Counted from the stretch's first letter, positions 1-9,120 are shown. The stretch is 11,380 nt of DNA from Spirogloea muscicola (GCA_009602725.1 WELB01000029.1:36668-48047); one strand, 5' to 3'. A program made the numbers and translations. The notes: generated by a model from the sequence alone, not told the origin.

Positions 1-1120
1 CCCACCGCTGCGGGGCCCCCGCCGACTGCCCGCCGCCTCCGGCGCCGGCTGGCGCGGCGCAGGCGCTGGCGGAGGAGCGCAATTACGGCGGCGCGCCAGG
101 CCTGCGGCCGGCGCTGGTGGGCTGCCAGGTGGAGGCGCTGGAGGGCCTCCTGCGCTCGCTGTGGGCCACGCTGTACTCCAGCCGCCATCTCCCGCTGGGC
201 ACTGCCCACAGGCGCTGCTTGTGGCTTAAGGTTTAGGATTAGGGCTTAGGGTTCCTGGGGCTCCGCCGGCTCCGAAGGCCCAGCTTACCGCCGCCTTCTC
301 CTGCAGCGTGGAGCTCGAGGGCGAGGCCAAGGCCGTCGCCCGGCTCGCCGGCGAGGGCGCGCAGGCACTGCGGGCCGCCCGGCCGGCGCCGACGCCCTCC
401 CAGGTCTCTTACCGCCTCTCCTCCTGCCGCTCCCCTAAGCGATGGCGCTGCCGAATGTTGTTTGAGGCTGCGTCCACCACGCACCTGAGCCGCTACCATT
501 GCTGGCAGGTGGCGACAGGCAGGGGCTTGTGGCCCAGCCTGCAGGACTGTGTCGACGGCCTGGAGGCCCTCAGCACCATGCTCCGCGACGAGTGAGTCTT
601 GGATGCGCCAACATGGCGCCCTCTGTCATGCCTGGTTGTCTGAGAGGATGTCTGCTCGATGCCGTGTGTCGTGTACATGCTCCTCCAGCAAGCACATGGA
701 CAGGCATGCAGCTCCTGCAACCTGACGCACTGCCCTCACTGACGCTGGAGCCAGCACACAAGATGCGCATTTCGCTGAGCTGGCCCCGTCTCTGCAGGCT
801 TGAGGTGAAGCGAGCCATCTGTGACGCACTCACTTATGGGACAAGGTGCAAGCTGTGTGCGGCTCCTGCTTCATCACTCTCCTATTTGCGAGTGACTTGT
901 CAAAGCAGCCCTCCTCACAAATTGGTGAGTTATCTTTGGAGGCAGTGAAGAGGATGCGGCTGCACTGCTGGTCGTTCTCGAAGATGAACCCAACCTGCCT
1001 CCACTCAAAGGTGTGAGACCTTCTCTGCCGTCATTCAGCACCCTCACGCCATTAATGCTTCTCTGTCCATGTGAACTTGTGTGCATTTTACCATTGCCAG
1101 TCACTGTTACCATTGTCTGA
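1..1120 (+). CDS. 3' part of an unrecognised multi-exon gene (helical protein)
   Basis: I do not recognise this protein. A consistent exon chain can be read: 3-230 (frame 3, entering from outside the window), 284-403 (or starting at 307), 509-591 (or starting at 545), 798-845, 946-1010 and 1101-1120, ending in TGA. Phases match at each of these GT-AG junctions. The best-supported stretch runs DCVDGLEALSTMLRDE, then LEVKRAICDALTYGT, then SEEDAAALLVVLEDEPNLPP; it is rich in Leu, Glu and Ala and looks like amphipathic or coiled-coil helices, as do VEALEGLLRSLWATL and VELEGEAKAVARLAGEG upstream. There are no membrane segments or catalytic motifs. The stop at 1118-1120 is reached whether or not the last intron (1011-1100) is removed. 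The introns at 231-283 and 404-508 are uncertain; 404-544 is free of stops, so retention is possible. The first exons are extremely GC-rich and the later ones are not. Confidence 0.5.
231..253 (+). repeat. Degenerate telomere-like heptamers in an intron
   Basis: Directly after a possible splice donor lie three consecutive imperfect units of the plant/green-algal telomere heptamer TTTAGGG, reading TTTAGG, ATTAGGG and CTTAGGG followed by TT. The tract is too short and degenerate to be a telomere end. It could be an interstitial relic, a telo-box-like binding site, or chance. Confidence 0.4.
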
Positions 1121-2536
1121 CATTTGAGCTTCGCAACAGTCTTCTGATCTGGCCGGAATCTGGCCTGATCATTTTCTGCCTTGATCAGCAGATCATTAAT
1201 GAAATGCATGCAGTGCGCACAATCTTGGAGAGAGTAACAGTGGCCGACATGCTGAGGACATGCACATAGTTCTCGCTTTCCTTGTACCTGCAGTCTGAAT
1301 ATTCAGGCTCCCACTTGGTAGGCTTGCCTCCAGGCGTCTAACTTTGTACAGCGTATCATGTCTTCTTCTCTGACCTTGACACAGCTGTGACGACGGTCTG
1401 GCACTATTCCTCAACCCTCCTCACCGTTCAACTTGTGCAGTGGATTTTGTGAAAGCATCCTCTTCTGACAACAGCATCGCCTTTTGCCACCTCCTACCTG
1501 ATTGCCCTTGCTGCTAGTGACATAGACCTGATAATCATTCACGAGGGCTGTTCAAGATTTCAGGATGTCAACAGCAGCACAGAGGTGAGGATGAATCGAA
1601 GCTATGTTCTCGCAACACATTTCACATGCAAAGCACCAGCCCATTGACAGGGTCATTAGGACTGACGGTGCAATGGTTAGACTGACCAGGACTTTGTTTG
1701 CCATCCGTTTGCTATGAGGAATACTACATTAGACAGCGATGATGACTAGGGCCTGGTTTGCCGACATTTGTTGCAGTGTGCAAGTCCACATTCTTGGCTC
1801 GCTTCTCTTGGGTGAAGCTTGGCAAGGACAAGTCATCCTTGATACCCTTTGGCTACCACAGCCTTGAGTGCAGTCTGCTCACTACCTTCAATACTGCTGG
1901 CCAGCACTCCATAGTCCATCTTATATGAACCAAGGCAGCTTGTGCCAGCTCTGAGAAGAGATGGATGAGGCACAGGCATGACCACCTTGCTGAGGGCGTT
2001 AAGTTGCACGCCTCCCACCACACTGACACTGCATGAAAGCAAGTGCCTTTGCTGTCTGAAAAGCAAGCGAGTCGCAGTTATCGCGCACAATTGTACACAA
2101 TCTGCTGGAACTCACAATCAATGTTGACAAACGCCGAAGAATGGGATTAGCAATGTAGCGTTTGCAGAAGACGTACACTAGCAGATTATCAAGCATGCTC
2201 TTCAATCTACTCAGTCGACCACATAGGACGGAATTGACGAGCACATGTTACACGCAGTCCCACAACTAAAATAAATGAAGAGCTCAACGTGGAAGAACAT
2301 GAAAATTTAAAAGCACCAGGCAGAGCTGTACAAGATACGACACACAGCTACTTGACACTAGCAATCACTGCTCTTGGCTTCGCAGAACCGCCACAGCTGT
2401 GCGCCAGCAGAATGTACAATAACATCTTACTATATCAGTCACATGTAACACCCCTTGCATTCATATCACAAAGGGAAGGTCAAACTTCCTCACTAGTATA
2501 CTGCAGTGCGTGTACTCGCTACTTGAAAACTGATAC
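1121..2536. other. Convergent intergenic region without a supported gene
   Basis: This 1.4 kb separates the stop of the left-edge gene from the stop of SERINC on the other strand, so it must contain both 3' untranslated regions. Short open frames occur on both strands, for example 1833-2090 (-) and 2289-2540 (+), but none shows a family motif or a chain of phase-matched exons. No tRNA-like cloverleaf, tandem array or copy of the hairpin repeat found elsewhere in the window was seen. Base composition is close to that of the introns. Confidence 0.6.
2248..2252 (-). terminator. Possible TGTAA polyadenylation signal for SERINC
   Basis: The minus strand reads TGTAA, the polyadenylation signal usual in chlorophytes, about 285 bases beyond the SERINC stop codon. 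A five-base motif is expected often by chance, so this is only a candidate. Confidence 0.25.
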
Positions 2537-5006
2537 CTAAGAGAATTCACGGTCGGGTAGCAGGATCGGAGCCACCAAAGACCATGTATAAAGTGCGGCA
2601 GTGGCCCACTGCGAGGAGATTTTGACCCAAACTGACGGCCAGCCCACGTCAATGATGTCACGGCCCTCCTCGCCGACCCCTCCCCAGCCAGTCAGAAGCA
2701 TGGCACTGTACATGGACGCCAGCGCGAAGATGACGTGGAAGAAAGAGTACACATATCGCACTGGCTTGGCCTCCCGAGAGGCCTTGCCATTTTTCCTTGG
2801 CACCTCATCATCAGAATCCAGAGCTGTGTCCTGATCCTGTAGACTGCCCCCATCGGCCGCCAGCATTGGCTCCCGGTGCACTCCTGCCAAGGGAAGCTGA
2901 CATGAGTCTCCAATGTTCACTGAGAACCACTCCTTTCATGTACAGCTAAACAGCAAGCAAAGCATGTTAAGATCTGTCACACTAAGCATTTGACCAGCTC
3001 CTCGACTCTTGTACACATTGTTCAAGATAGAACCAATGTGCAAAGCACTAGTCAGAGTTGCAGAGAGCAGAGTGGCATCAGAATATTACCTGCACGTGGT
3101 GAAGTAGGTGGCGACAAGAATGCGGTAGAGGAGCCGGCGCGAACAGCGGAATAGACAACTGACAGGAGCGTGGTGAGCACACCCATGACCAGGGTGCTTG
3201 TGGAGACCATATTCAAGTGCTTGGCAAGGCCATTGCATTCATACTTGCGGGGCTCGCTTGACAGAGCGCTGTAGGCAAGGTATGTGCAGTACAGCGTGAT
3301 GACAGAGGATGGCAGTAGGCTACCATTGACCTGCCAAAAGATGCATAGTGAGACACGCCTCTGTTAAGAAGGGGCCAGCCCATCTGTTAACCCAATACAT
3401 GACTGACAAGCTCTCAAGTCTGCTCAGAGCATGGCCTCATGAAAAGTATGAAACATTACCTGAGGATGCAGAGAAACAACTGAGAATGCCCCGCAGAGGA
3501 ACAACGTAAATGTGAGGTAAAAGACATTCAGATCGCAATCATGTCCAGCTGGACTGAACCAATTGAAAAGAAGGATGACAATGGCAAGCGCAGCAGTGTA
3601 ACAGACTGTGGACACCGCCAAGAGAGCCATATACCTGCCACAACCACGACTGGATGAATCATTTATGATTGCAAGTATTCTAGTTTTGCATCTAATTAGC
3701 GGGGCAAGTTAGCTCGACAAGTTGCACAACCATCATAGAGCAAGGCAAACATGGGTTCCAAGCATTTGCTATCTGCAGTTGCAACTCACCACTTCTGTTC
3801 ATCTTTAGCCACCCAGGCTGCATTCCATGAGTATGTGAAATCAAGGAGGATCACCACCTGAACAAGAAGGAACAATCCGGAGCCAAATCTTGCAACTTCC
3901 CCTGCACAAGCACCAGCCAAACAGGAAGAAGACTCCATATCATAGAAAGCTTATGCGTCTGTGACTGTGGAGGTATTTGGACAGAACTGGTGAAAAATTC
4001 TTCCCAAATTGAGTGAGTGCTAACTGGCGATCTCAGAAGGAAGGGCAGTTAGGAACCAAGCTTGTCAAGCATGGTCATTGAAGCAGGCATCTGCGGCCAA
4101 CTAACAGGTGTCAACAAGCCAGTTGTAACCCTGCGAGCACGTAACGCAGGACTTAAATGGAACGGATGCGCCCTCACAGTTGACACCCTCATGAGAGCAA
4201 TCACTAACCATAGGCACCAATCAGGCCAGTTGGTAGGCAGAGGCCCAGCAGTATAGCCATGCCCCACAGTATGAACTTGACCATCCAGCCTCCATGATGC
4301 CAGCCATCCCGTGCATCCCCTTGATCCTTCACTCCAATGAGGATCAAGGCAAAAGAAGAGAAAAAGAGGAAGTTCCCAAAGCTGATGCGCAGTACAGCCT
4401 GTGTGCCGAACCACTCCTTGCTATGCTCAACGCCAGAACCAGCAATCCCTGTAAGAAGCCCGGTGATCACAATCAGCACGGCAAGCATCAGTCTGTCAGC
4501 TTCTCATATATGGCTCACAAAGGCATGCCGGTGGCCCAACAACCTCACCCTACCTCAACCTTAGTCAGCTGTTGTCAACATGGCATGCCTGTATGCTGCA
4601 AACACGAGTGGCCGCTCGAGGCCAGCCGTGCATGCGACAGGGCCAAGAATGTAGAGGCATGAGGCATGAGGCAACTGCATGGTGCTGAAGAGTCTGATAC
4701 AGCGCAGACAGCAGCTGCTTTACGGAGACAGGACTCCTCGCCTCCTTGCTGACGGGCGACTGCAACAGTCTGCAACCCTTAGGCGGTGGCTAGGCGGTGG
4801 CGTAGGACGGAAAGGGGCTCACAAGGGAGGTAGCTGAGGAGCGGCTCCGCATAGTCGCGCAGCGCCCAGGCCAGGAGCAGGGAGAGCGTGAAGAGCCCGC
4901 AGTAGGCGAGGCGCGCGGACTTGCGCGAGACGCCGTTGGCCAGGCCCTTGCAGGCCTCGCAGGCGCACACGGCGCAGCAGGAAGCGAGGCAGGAGGCGGC
5001 CCACAT
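2537..5006 (-). CDS. SERINC/TMS family multi-pass membrane protein
   Basis: Complete gene of six exons on the minus strand: 5006-4823, 4448-4209, 3901-3790, 3634-3460, 3330-3090 and 2883-2537, giving 432 residues, close to the plant SERINC length. Every junction is GT-AG and phase-matched. Family landmarks in order: the Cys-rich start MWAASCLASCCAVCACEAC; SRKSARLAYCG and the first membrane helix (about 33-49); EWFGTQAVLRISFGNFLFF and RDGWHHGGWMVK; FGSGLFLLVQVVILLDF; FNWFSPAGHDCDLN; SEPRKYECNGL; an acidic cytosolic loop (about 320-350, including LDSDDEVPRK); then YSFFHVIFALASMYSAMLLT and the C-terminal signature DVGWPSVWVKISS...LVAPILLPDREFS. SERINC proteins are roughly ten-helix membrane proteins linked to serine incorporation into lipids and, more recently, lipid scrambling; the role in algae is not established. 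The start at 5006 is chosen over an in-frame ATG at 5069 because MWAAS is the family start. The gene diverges from TIM50. Confidence 0.95.
4654..4672 (+). repeat. Short tandem repeat of GAGGCAT in SERINC intron 1
   Basis: Two and a half copies of GAGGCAT lie in the first and longest SERINC intron (4449-4822). This looks like simple replication-slippage sequence; no function is implied. Confidence 0.6.
4780..4801 (+). repeat. Tandem duplication of an 11-mer next to the SERINC intron 1 donor
   Basis: Two perfect adjacent copies of TAGGCGGTGGC (GCCACCGCCTA on the transcribed strand) lie about 20 bases inside intron 1 of SERINC, just after exon 1. The placement near the donor could make it a splicing element, but it may equally be a slippage product in GC-rich sequence. 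Confidence 0.6.
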
Positions 5007-5070
5007 GGCGGCGGCGTCGGCGGCGGCGGCGGCGCGGGGAGAGGCGGGGCGGAGGCTGCGCGCAGGCAAG

Positions 5071-5080
5071 AAACCCTAGG
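5071..5080 (-). promoter_or_regulatory. Telo-box-like motif upstream of SERINC
   Basis: AAACCCTAGG lies about 65 bases upstream of the SERINC start codon and resembles the plant telo box AAACCCTAA, which is found near transcription starts of many plant housekeeping genes. It is a single site with one mismatch to the core, so the functional reading is inference. Confidence 0.3.
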
Positions 5081-5255
5081 CGCTGTGCAGTTGCGGCTGG
5101 AGGGGGAACGGTGAAGGCGGGGGCGCTCGCTGGGACGGGGACGCTGACGGCGCCGCCGCCATCGTTAGGCGCAACCAGGCGCATTGTTAGGCACCACGCC
5201 TTGCGGGGACTCTGCCGTCCTGTGCACAAAGCGAGAAAGGCCCCCAAGCCAGTGA

Positions 5256-5340
5256 GAAGTGCGCGCCCATAGAGAAGCCAGTACAAGCCAAGCCATTACA
5301 CTGTTCAGGCAGAAGCTAGAGCTGAAAAGGAAGGAACGAG
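5256..5340 (+). repeat. Diverged copy of the dispersed hairpin repeat (left-end homology)
   Basis: The 21 bases from 5256 match the left end of the copy at 5674 at 20 positions, sharing the core CGCCCATAGAGAA. The rest is only loosely alike: AAGCCAGT and AAGCCAAGCC elements followed by a purine-rich tail with GGAAGGAACGAG. It is therefore a degraded or partial member. Confidence 0.5.
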
Positions 5341-5459
5341 CATTTGTACGAGGCCACTGCAGACGGCCACTCACAAACCCCTGTCCAATCCACGCAAGTC
5401 TGTTCTGCTCGACAGCCGCAGCGGGGAGATCACTTCAGCAAGCGCGGCTACATTAACTG

Positions 5460-5510
5460 GTGGCTGGGAGAGGCCAGCCCAAAGGAATGGACAAGGTCTG
5501 GAGGAGCCGG
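5460..5510 (+). repeat. Dispersed hairpin repeat, 5'-truncated copy
   Basis: The copy carries the inverted pair GGCTGG (5462-5467) and CCAGCC (5474-5479), then the downstream block CCCAAAGGAATGGACAAGG and GAGGAGCCGG, which is also found after the copy at 5674. The GCCCATAGAG left end is missing. Confidence 0.7.
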
Positions 5511-5673
5511 AGTGCTAAGGACTGAGACAGCAGCAAGCGGACTCCCAGTAACCTCTAGCCAGTAGATGCAAGTCTGAAAAGCTAGCAGGCGGAAAGACGT
5601 CGCCCTGACGGAGGCCAGAGGCCGCCGCCAAAGCGCGGCCTGCGCGCAAGTGGACCGCGAAGGCAAGATGACT

Positions 5674-5760
5674 GAAGTGCTCGCCCATAGAGAATAGGGG
5701 CTGGCAAAGCCAGCCCAGAATAGAATGGACAATGTCCAAAGCCAACGAAAGAGGAGCCGG
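5674..5760 (+). repeat. Dispersed hairpin repeat, best-preserved copy
   Basis: Layout: TCGCCCATAGAGAATAG, then a perfect 8-bp hairpin with GGGCTGGC at 5698-5705, loop AAA, and GCCAGCCC at 5709-5716, then AGAATAGAATGGACAATGTC and a tail ending GAGGAGCCGG. There is no open frame of note and no terminal direct repeat that I can see. It may be a MITE-like or other short non-autonomous element. Confidence 0.8.
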
Positions 5761-5770
5761 AAAAAGAAGA

Positions 5771-5842
5771 AGGGCTCGCCCATTGAGGATAGGGGCTGGA
5801 AAAAGCCAGCCCAGAAAAGAATGAACAAAGGACGAGAAGGGG
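5771..5842 (+). repeat. Dispersed hairpin repeat, second full copy
   Basis: It starts eleven bases after the previous copy, in the same orientation: CTCGCCCATTGAGGATAG, then GGGCTGG (5793-5799) and CCAGCCC (5806-5812) around a short A-rich loop, then AGAAAAGAATGAACAAAGGACGAG. Alignment to the copy at 5674 is clear across about 55 bases with scattered substitutions, so it is diverged and not a recent duplicate. Confidence 0.8.
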
Positions 5843-6030
5843 CCAGGGGAAGTACAAAGAACAACAAGCACAGAAAAGAAACGAAGCAGCTACGAAGCAC
5901 TCAGTAACCCCTGCTGAGCAGCCTCAGGTCAGAGAGACTGGGTTCCTGGAAGCGGGTCCCCTGGCCAGAGCCAGAGGCAGCAGCGAGGGCTCTGCCTGCA
6001 CGCAGGTGCAGCGCGCGGGCCATAGACCTC

Positions 6031-6053
6031 TGCAGCGAGACGGCCAAGCGCAT
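6031..6053 (+). repeat. Direct repeat, left copy (partner 6153-6175)
   Basis: TGCAGCGAGACGGCCAAGCG followed by CAT matches 6153-6175 at 20 of 23 positions, spaced 122 bases apart. Both lie upstream of the TIM50 coding exon. In one frame each reads AKR followed by basic residues (AKRMKK and AKRIRK), but the two are in different frames relative to TIM50. Confidence 0.55.
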
Positions 6054-6152
6054 GAAAAAGGACTACACTACAGAACACTGCAAAACACATAGCCGATGCA
6101 GAGGGAAGCTCAGTACCCACGAGCGAGCAACATCAGGAAGGCAAGGGACCGC

Positions 6153-6175
6153 TGCAAAGAGATGGCCAAGCGCAT
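6153..6175 (+). repeat. Direct repeat, right copy (partner 6031-6053)
   Basis: The copy reads TGCAAAGAGATGGCCAAGCG followed by CAT and contains an ATG in the sense direction of TIM50. That ATG is not in the TIM50 frame unless an intron lies between. Confidence 0.55.
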
Positions 6176-6260
6176 CCGGAAGATCACTTGCGCTCGCTGC
6201 CGCTCACCTCCGAAGCGTGTGCACTGTGCTGGGAGAGCCACTTTATCTACACGGCCGCCC

Positions 6261-6287
6261 CTTCCCAGCCCCTACACTCTATGGGCC
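6261..6287 (-). repeat. Inverted partial copy of the dispersed repeat at the TIM50 5' end
   Basis: Read on the minus strand this is GCCCATAGAGTGTAGGGGCT followed by GGGAA, matching the left half of the copy at 5674 (GCCCATAGAGAATAGGGGCT). It abuts the TIM50 transit-peptide region. On the plus strand its CTATGGGC supplies the ATG at 6281. Confidence 0.65.
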
Positions 6288-8917
6288 AGCAATTCCTCCG
6301 GTGTCCAAAAAAAAAGCCGAAGCCCGGCCAGCGGCTGTCGCGGCGGCCGCACACCGCCTCCGCCTCGGCCGCTGCCTTCACACCGCGGCCGTCCACCCTT
6401 CCGCTTCTCCGGCCACCGCCTCGCTCGCCGAGGCCACCACTGCGGCCCCCTCGATCGCCGAGCGGGAAGCTGCGCGGACAGGGGCCGAGAAGCTCGATGA
6501 CTTCGGTGGCCCGACCGCACCTCCCGCCAGCCCTGGGCCGCTTTGGCGGGCTGTGAAGCTGGCCCTGGGCCTAGGCACCGTTGCAGCTGCTGGCACCATC
6601 TCTTACGTCACCTACAGTGAGCAGAGCACGGGGCTTTTTTTTCCACTCACCTGCCCTGAGCACTCTCAAGGGCTAGGCCTGCTGGTCGAATGTCACCGAC
6701 GCCTTGTGTCTGCACCGCATGCTCAGGATATGACTCGGACACGGTCGCCAAGAAGCTTGCAAGCTGGCGAGCAGAGCTGCCACCGCACGGGAGTGTAGCT
6801 CCTGCCGCAACAGAGCGGGTCTTGCTGGAGGTGCGCTGAGCCAGAAGCTTGGTAACTGTGCAGCATCAAAGGGTTTAGGAAGGGCAGTGTCTGATTTAGC
6901 TTTTTGACTGGCGACTAAGTGGACTGGAACAAGCGGACATCTCATCGCTTTGGTGTGACTCCTGACTGGCCTGCGCAGGATTTCCCACAGGCCCTGTACA
7001 CATGGGCAAAGCTGGGTATGTCATAGCCTACAGCACTTCTGATGGAGGCGTGATTTCAGGCGAGTCTTGTTGTAATGTCCTGACAATTGCTCTGTGGTGG
7101 GGTTGCGCTTTTTGACACGCATTGCTGTGTGGAACTTGCAGCCATTCTAGACTGTGGGCAGTACTACTTAGATACACGAGTGTCCCTGGAGGAGCAGCTC
7201 CGGGTAAGGCGGCCTGTCTTTGTCAGAAGACCCAGACATGTTCTCCTCAGTCATGCATGGTGCATGTCCGCCACAATCCTTCTTGCAGTCCACATAATGG
7301 AAGAGTGCTACATATCGATAGGAAGTGTAACAGGTTGCTGTTTGTATGAGCCATGTGAGCCACGGTGAGCACCACTGTGGAGGTTGTCTCTGACTCTCTT
7401 TTCCTATATATTCATCCAGAATTTCAAAGCACCCTCGTCAGATACACTTCTTCCTGCACTGGCTCCCAACGAACAGCATGTATACACATTGGTTGTAGAC
7501 CTAAATGACACGCTTATCCACACTGATTGGAAGGTAGGTCCGTGTGTTCACTTACCTTCTTACTTCTTATACACCCGTGGTAAGATGCATTGGTCCATTC
7601 ACGCTTCGGCATCCATACTAGGCATCTGACGATTTGCAGTATTAGGTAGCTACGTGAAGTGGCGTTGAACTTCAATAGTAGAGGGCGGTCATGGTAGCTC
7701 CAAGCTTGCCTTCAAATTCTCGGAGCTTTGTCCTACAAGCTGTTGGACCAGGTCCTGTGTTGTACAGAGTTTGTGGATTTTTGTGGAGATAATAACGCTG
7801 CTGTTGGAGCTTTGACAGAGAGATAGGGGCTGGCGTACATTCAAGAGACCTGGCGTTGAAGCTTTCCTTGACAATATGGCACAATACTTTGAGATTGTGG
7901 TTTTTTCAGACCAGCTCAACACGGTACGTGACTGCAATTGGAAGTATTTGCATCAACCTTTTCTAGGTGCGTGAAGTTGCTCGCTTGGGCCTTGTAGGTG
8001 TGCATCCACCCACAATCTGGCTAAATATTGCCGTGTTATGGCAGTTTGTGGATCCAATTCTTGACCGTGTCGACCAGAAAGGCTGCATAAGATACCGCCT
8101 CTATCGAGACGGCACACAGTACACCAACGGCCAATTTCTCAGAGTAAAGGAGACTGCTGGCGACTCTGTGTCATCTTACTTCTTGCTGACAGGGTTGACT
8201 GTGCAAGGCTTGAGCAGACGTTGAAGTGTGCCTTCGTCCTGTTGCATTGTTCCTGTGCATAGTGCAACCTCAAGGGCTGGTTCTTTCTGCTTACAATGTG
8301 CTCGCTCGCTTGTTGTCTTGATGCCGCCAGGACCTTTCAAAGCTGAATCGGGATGAGAACAAGGTGATGTATATCACTGGACATCCTGAGACATCTATGC
8401 AGCAGGAGAATGTGCTAAAAATAGAGCCGTGGAAGCTGGGGTCTACAGACACAACGCTGCTGGATCTCCTCCCTTTCCTTGAGTGTGAGTGACACGTGCA
8501 ATTGCATCTTCTAGGTGGACAAGCATGACGAAGAGGATGAATGAGGTGAAATATCTGTGCAGCCTTATCGTGCTCTACTTTTTGTCGATTGCGTCTGTCA
8601 TGGCGTCATATTGTCATTCCGTTTATCTTGTGGATGCTGGCAAACACAGGTGTTGCCAGGCAACGTCCTGCGGACACGAGAGCAGTGCTAGCTTCTTACA
8701 AAGGCCAAGATATTCCCACCGCTTTCAAAGAGCGCACTCTTCAATATCAGCGGTGCAGAACACCTCCGTTGTGCAATTTGTATTTGGGTGTCTCTTGCGT
8801 AAGATGAGCACTTACTATGTCCTGCTCTCACGATTATTAAGTTTCATGACCAGTGCATTCTTATCATGCAGGAAGGTTAACGAGCGAAAAAGTCAGAGTA
8901 TGTTCTGGCGTTCTTGA
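6281..8917 (+). CDS. TIM50: TIM50, mitochondrial inner-membrane import receptor
   Basis: TIM50 is the presequence receptor of the TIM23 complex: an inner-membrane protein with an FCP1/NIF-like HAD domain in the intermembrane space. Exons: (start unresolved)-6616, 6727-6830, 6979-7015, 7142-7203, 7420-7533, 7819-7923, 8045-8143, 8331-8484, 8650-8752, 8872-8917; all GT-AG and phase-matched. Exon 1 gives an Ala/Arg-rich transit peptide and the helix AVKLALGLGTVAAAGTISYV. Exon 5 has the motif VVDLNDTLIHTDW; exon 6 RDRGWRTFKRPGVEAF and EIVVFSDQ; exon 7 VDPILDRVDQKGCIRYRLYR; exon 8 DLSKLNRDENKVMYITGH and the C-terminal half of the HAD fold; exon 9 RPADTRAVLASYKGQDIP; the C-terminus is FWRS. The second Asp of the HAD motif (DxDxT) is Asn, as in plant homologues, so phosphatase activity is unlikely. 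Start codon: the frame is open back to an ATG at 6052, giving 462 residues with an implausible N-terminus; the ATG at 6281 would fit only with one more A in the 6307-6315 run, giving 386 residues. An upstream spliced exon is also possible. Confidence 0.93.
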
Positions 8918-9120
8918 GCTTGGCAAGGAGCATAACAATGATGGCTGCATAATCATTCACTAAGTTCCTGGCTGTATGCCTACGTTCTGTTCTGGCACTG
9001 AGTGCTCAGATCAGGTCTGGCTCCAGCTTCAACGGAGGAAGGTGTCACTTAGCCTAATTCTAGGCCAATTTGGGACTTGCTCACTCATTTGCTAGATGTA
9101 TTTGTGCGAGAACAGCTTAT

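Larger units (their letters stand above)
5007..6280. promoter_or_regulatory. Divergent intergenic region shared by SERINC (-) and TIM50 (+)
   Basis: About 1.3 kb separates the SERINC start codon from the first clear TIM50 coding sequence, and the two genes point away from each other, so this region should carry both promoters and 5' untranslated regions. The part next to SERINC (5007-5160) is GC-rich. The middle (about 5256-5845) is dominated by copies of a dispersed hairpin repeat. The stretch from about 5738 to 5890 is strongly purine-skewed on the plus strand. No clear TATA box was recognised. Open frames here, such as 5448-5900 (-), arise from the repeats and show no conserved protein. 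Confidence 0.6.

Noticed and set aside
1540-1565. GTTCAAGATTTC resembling a tRNA T-arm
   Set aside because: No acceptor stem, D-arm or anticodon arm can be folded around it.
1833-2244. Overlapping minus-strand open frames in the long intergenic region
   Set aside because: There are no recognisable motifs, no codon bias like the real genes and no phase-matched partners; they are consistent with chance.
4294-4662. 122-residue plus-strand open frame
   Set aside because: It is antisense to SERINC exon 2 and intron 1, and the minus-strand SERINC reading is unambiguous.
5448-5900. 150-residue minus-strand open frame with repeated FWAGF-like phrases
   Set aside because: The repeated peptide phrases are translations of the dispersed DNA repeat read in reverse; there is no start context, conserved domain or exon structure.
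7819-7835. AGGGGCTGG at 7825, which resembles the hairpin repeat core
   Set aside because: It lies in TIM50 exon 6 and encodes the conserved RDRGWRTFK segment; there is no matching CCAGCCC arm or repeat flank.
8515-8552. Alternative acceptor CTTCTAG with an acidic peptide VDKHDEEDE in the TIM50 intron
   Set aside because: Joining it to exon 8 gives a frame stop within a few codons, whereas the acceptor at 8649 gives the conserved VARQRPADTRAVLASY sequence.
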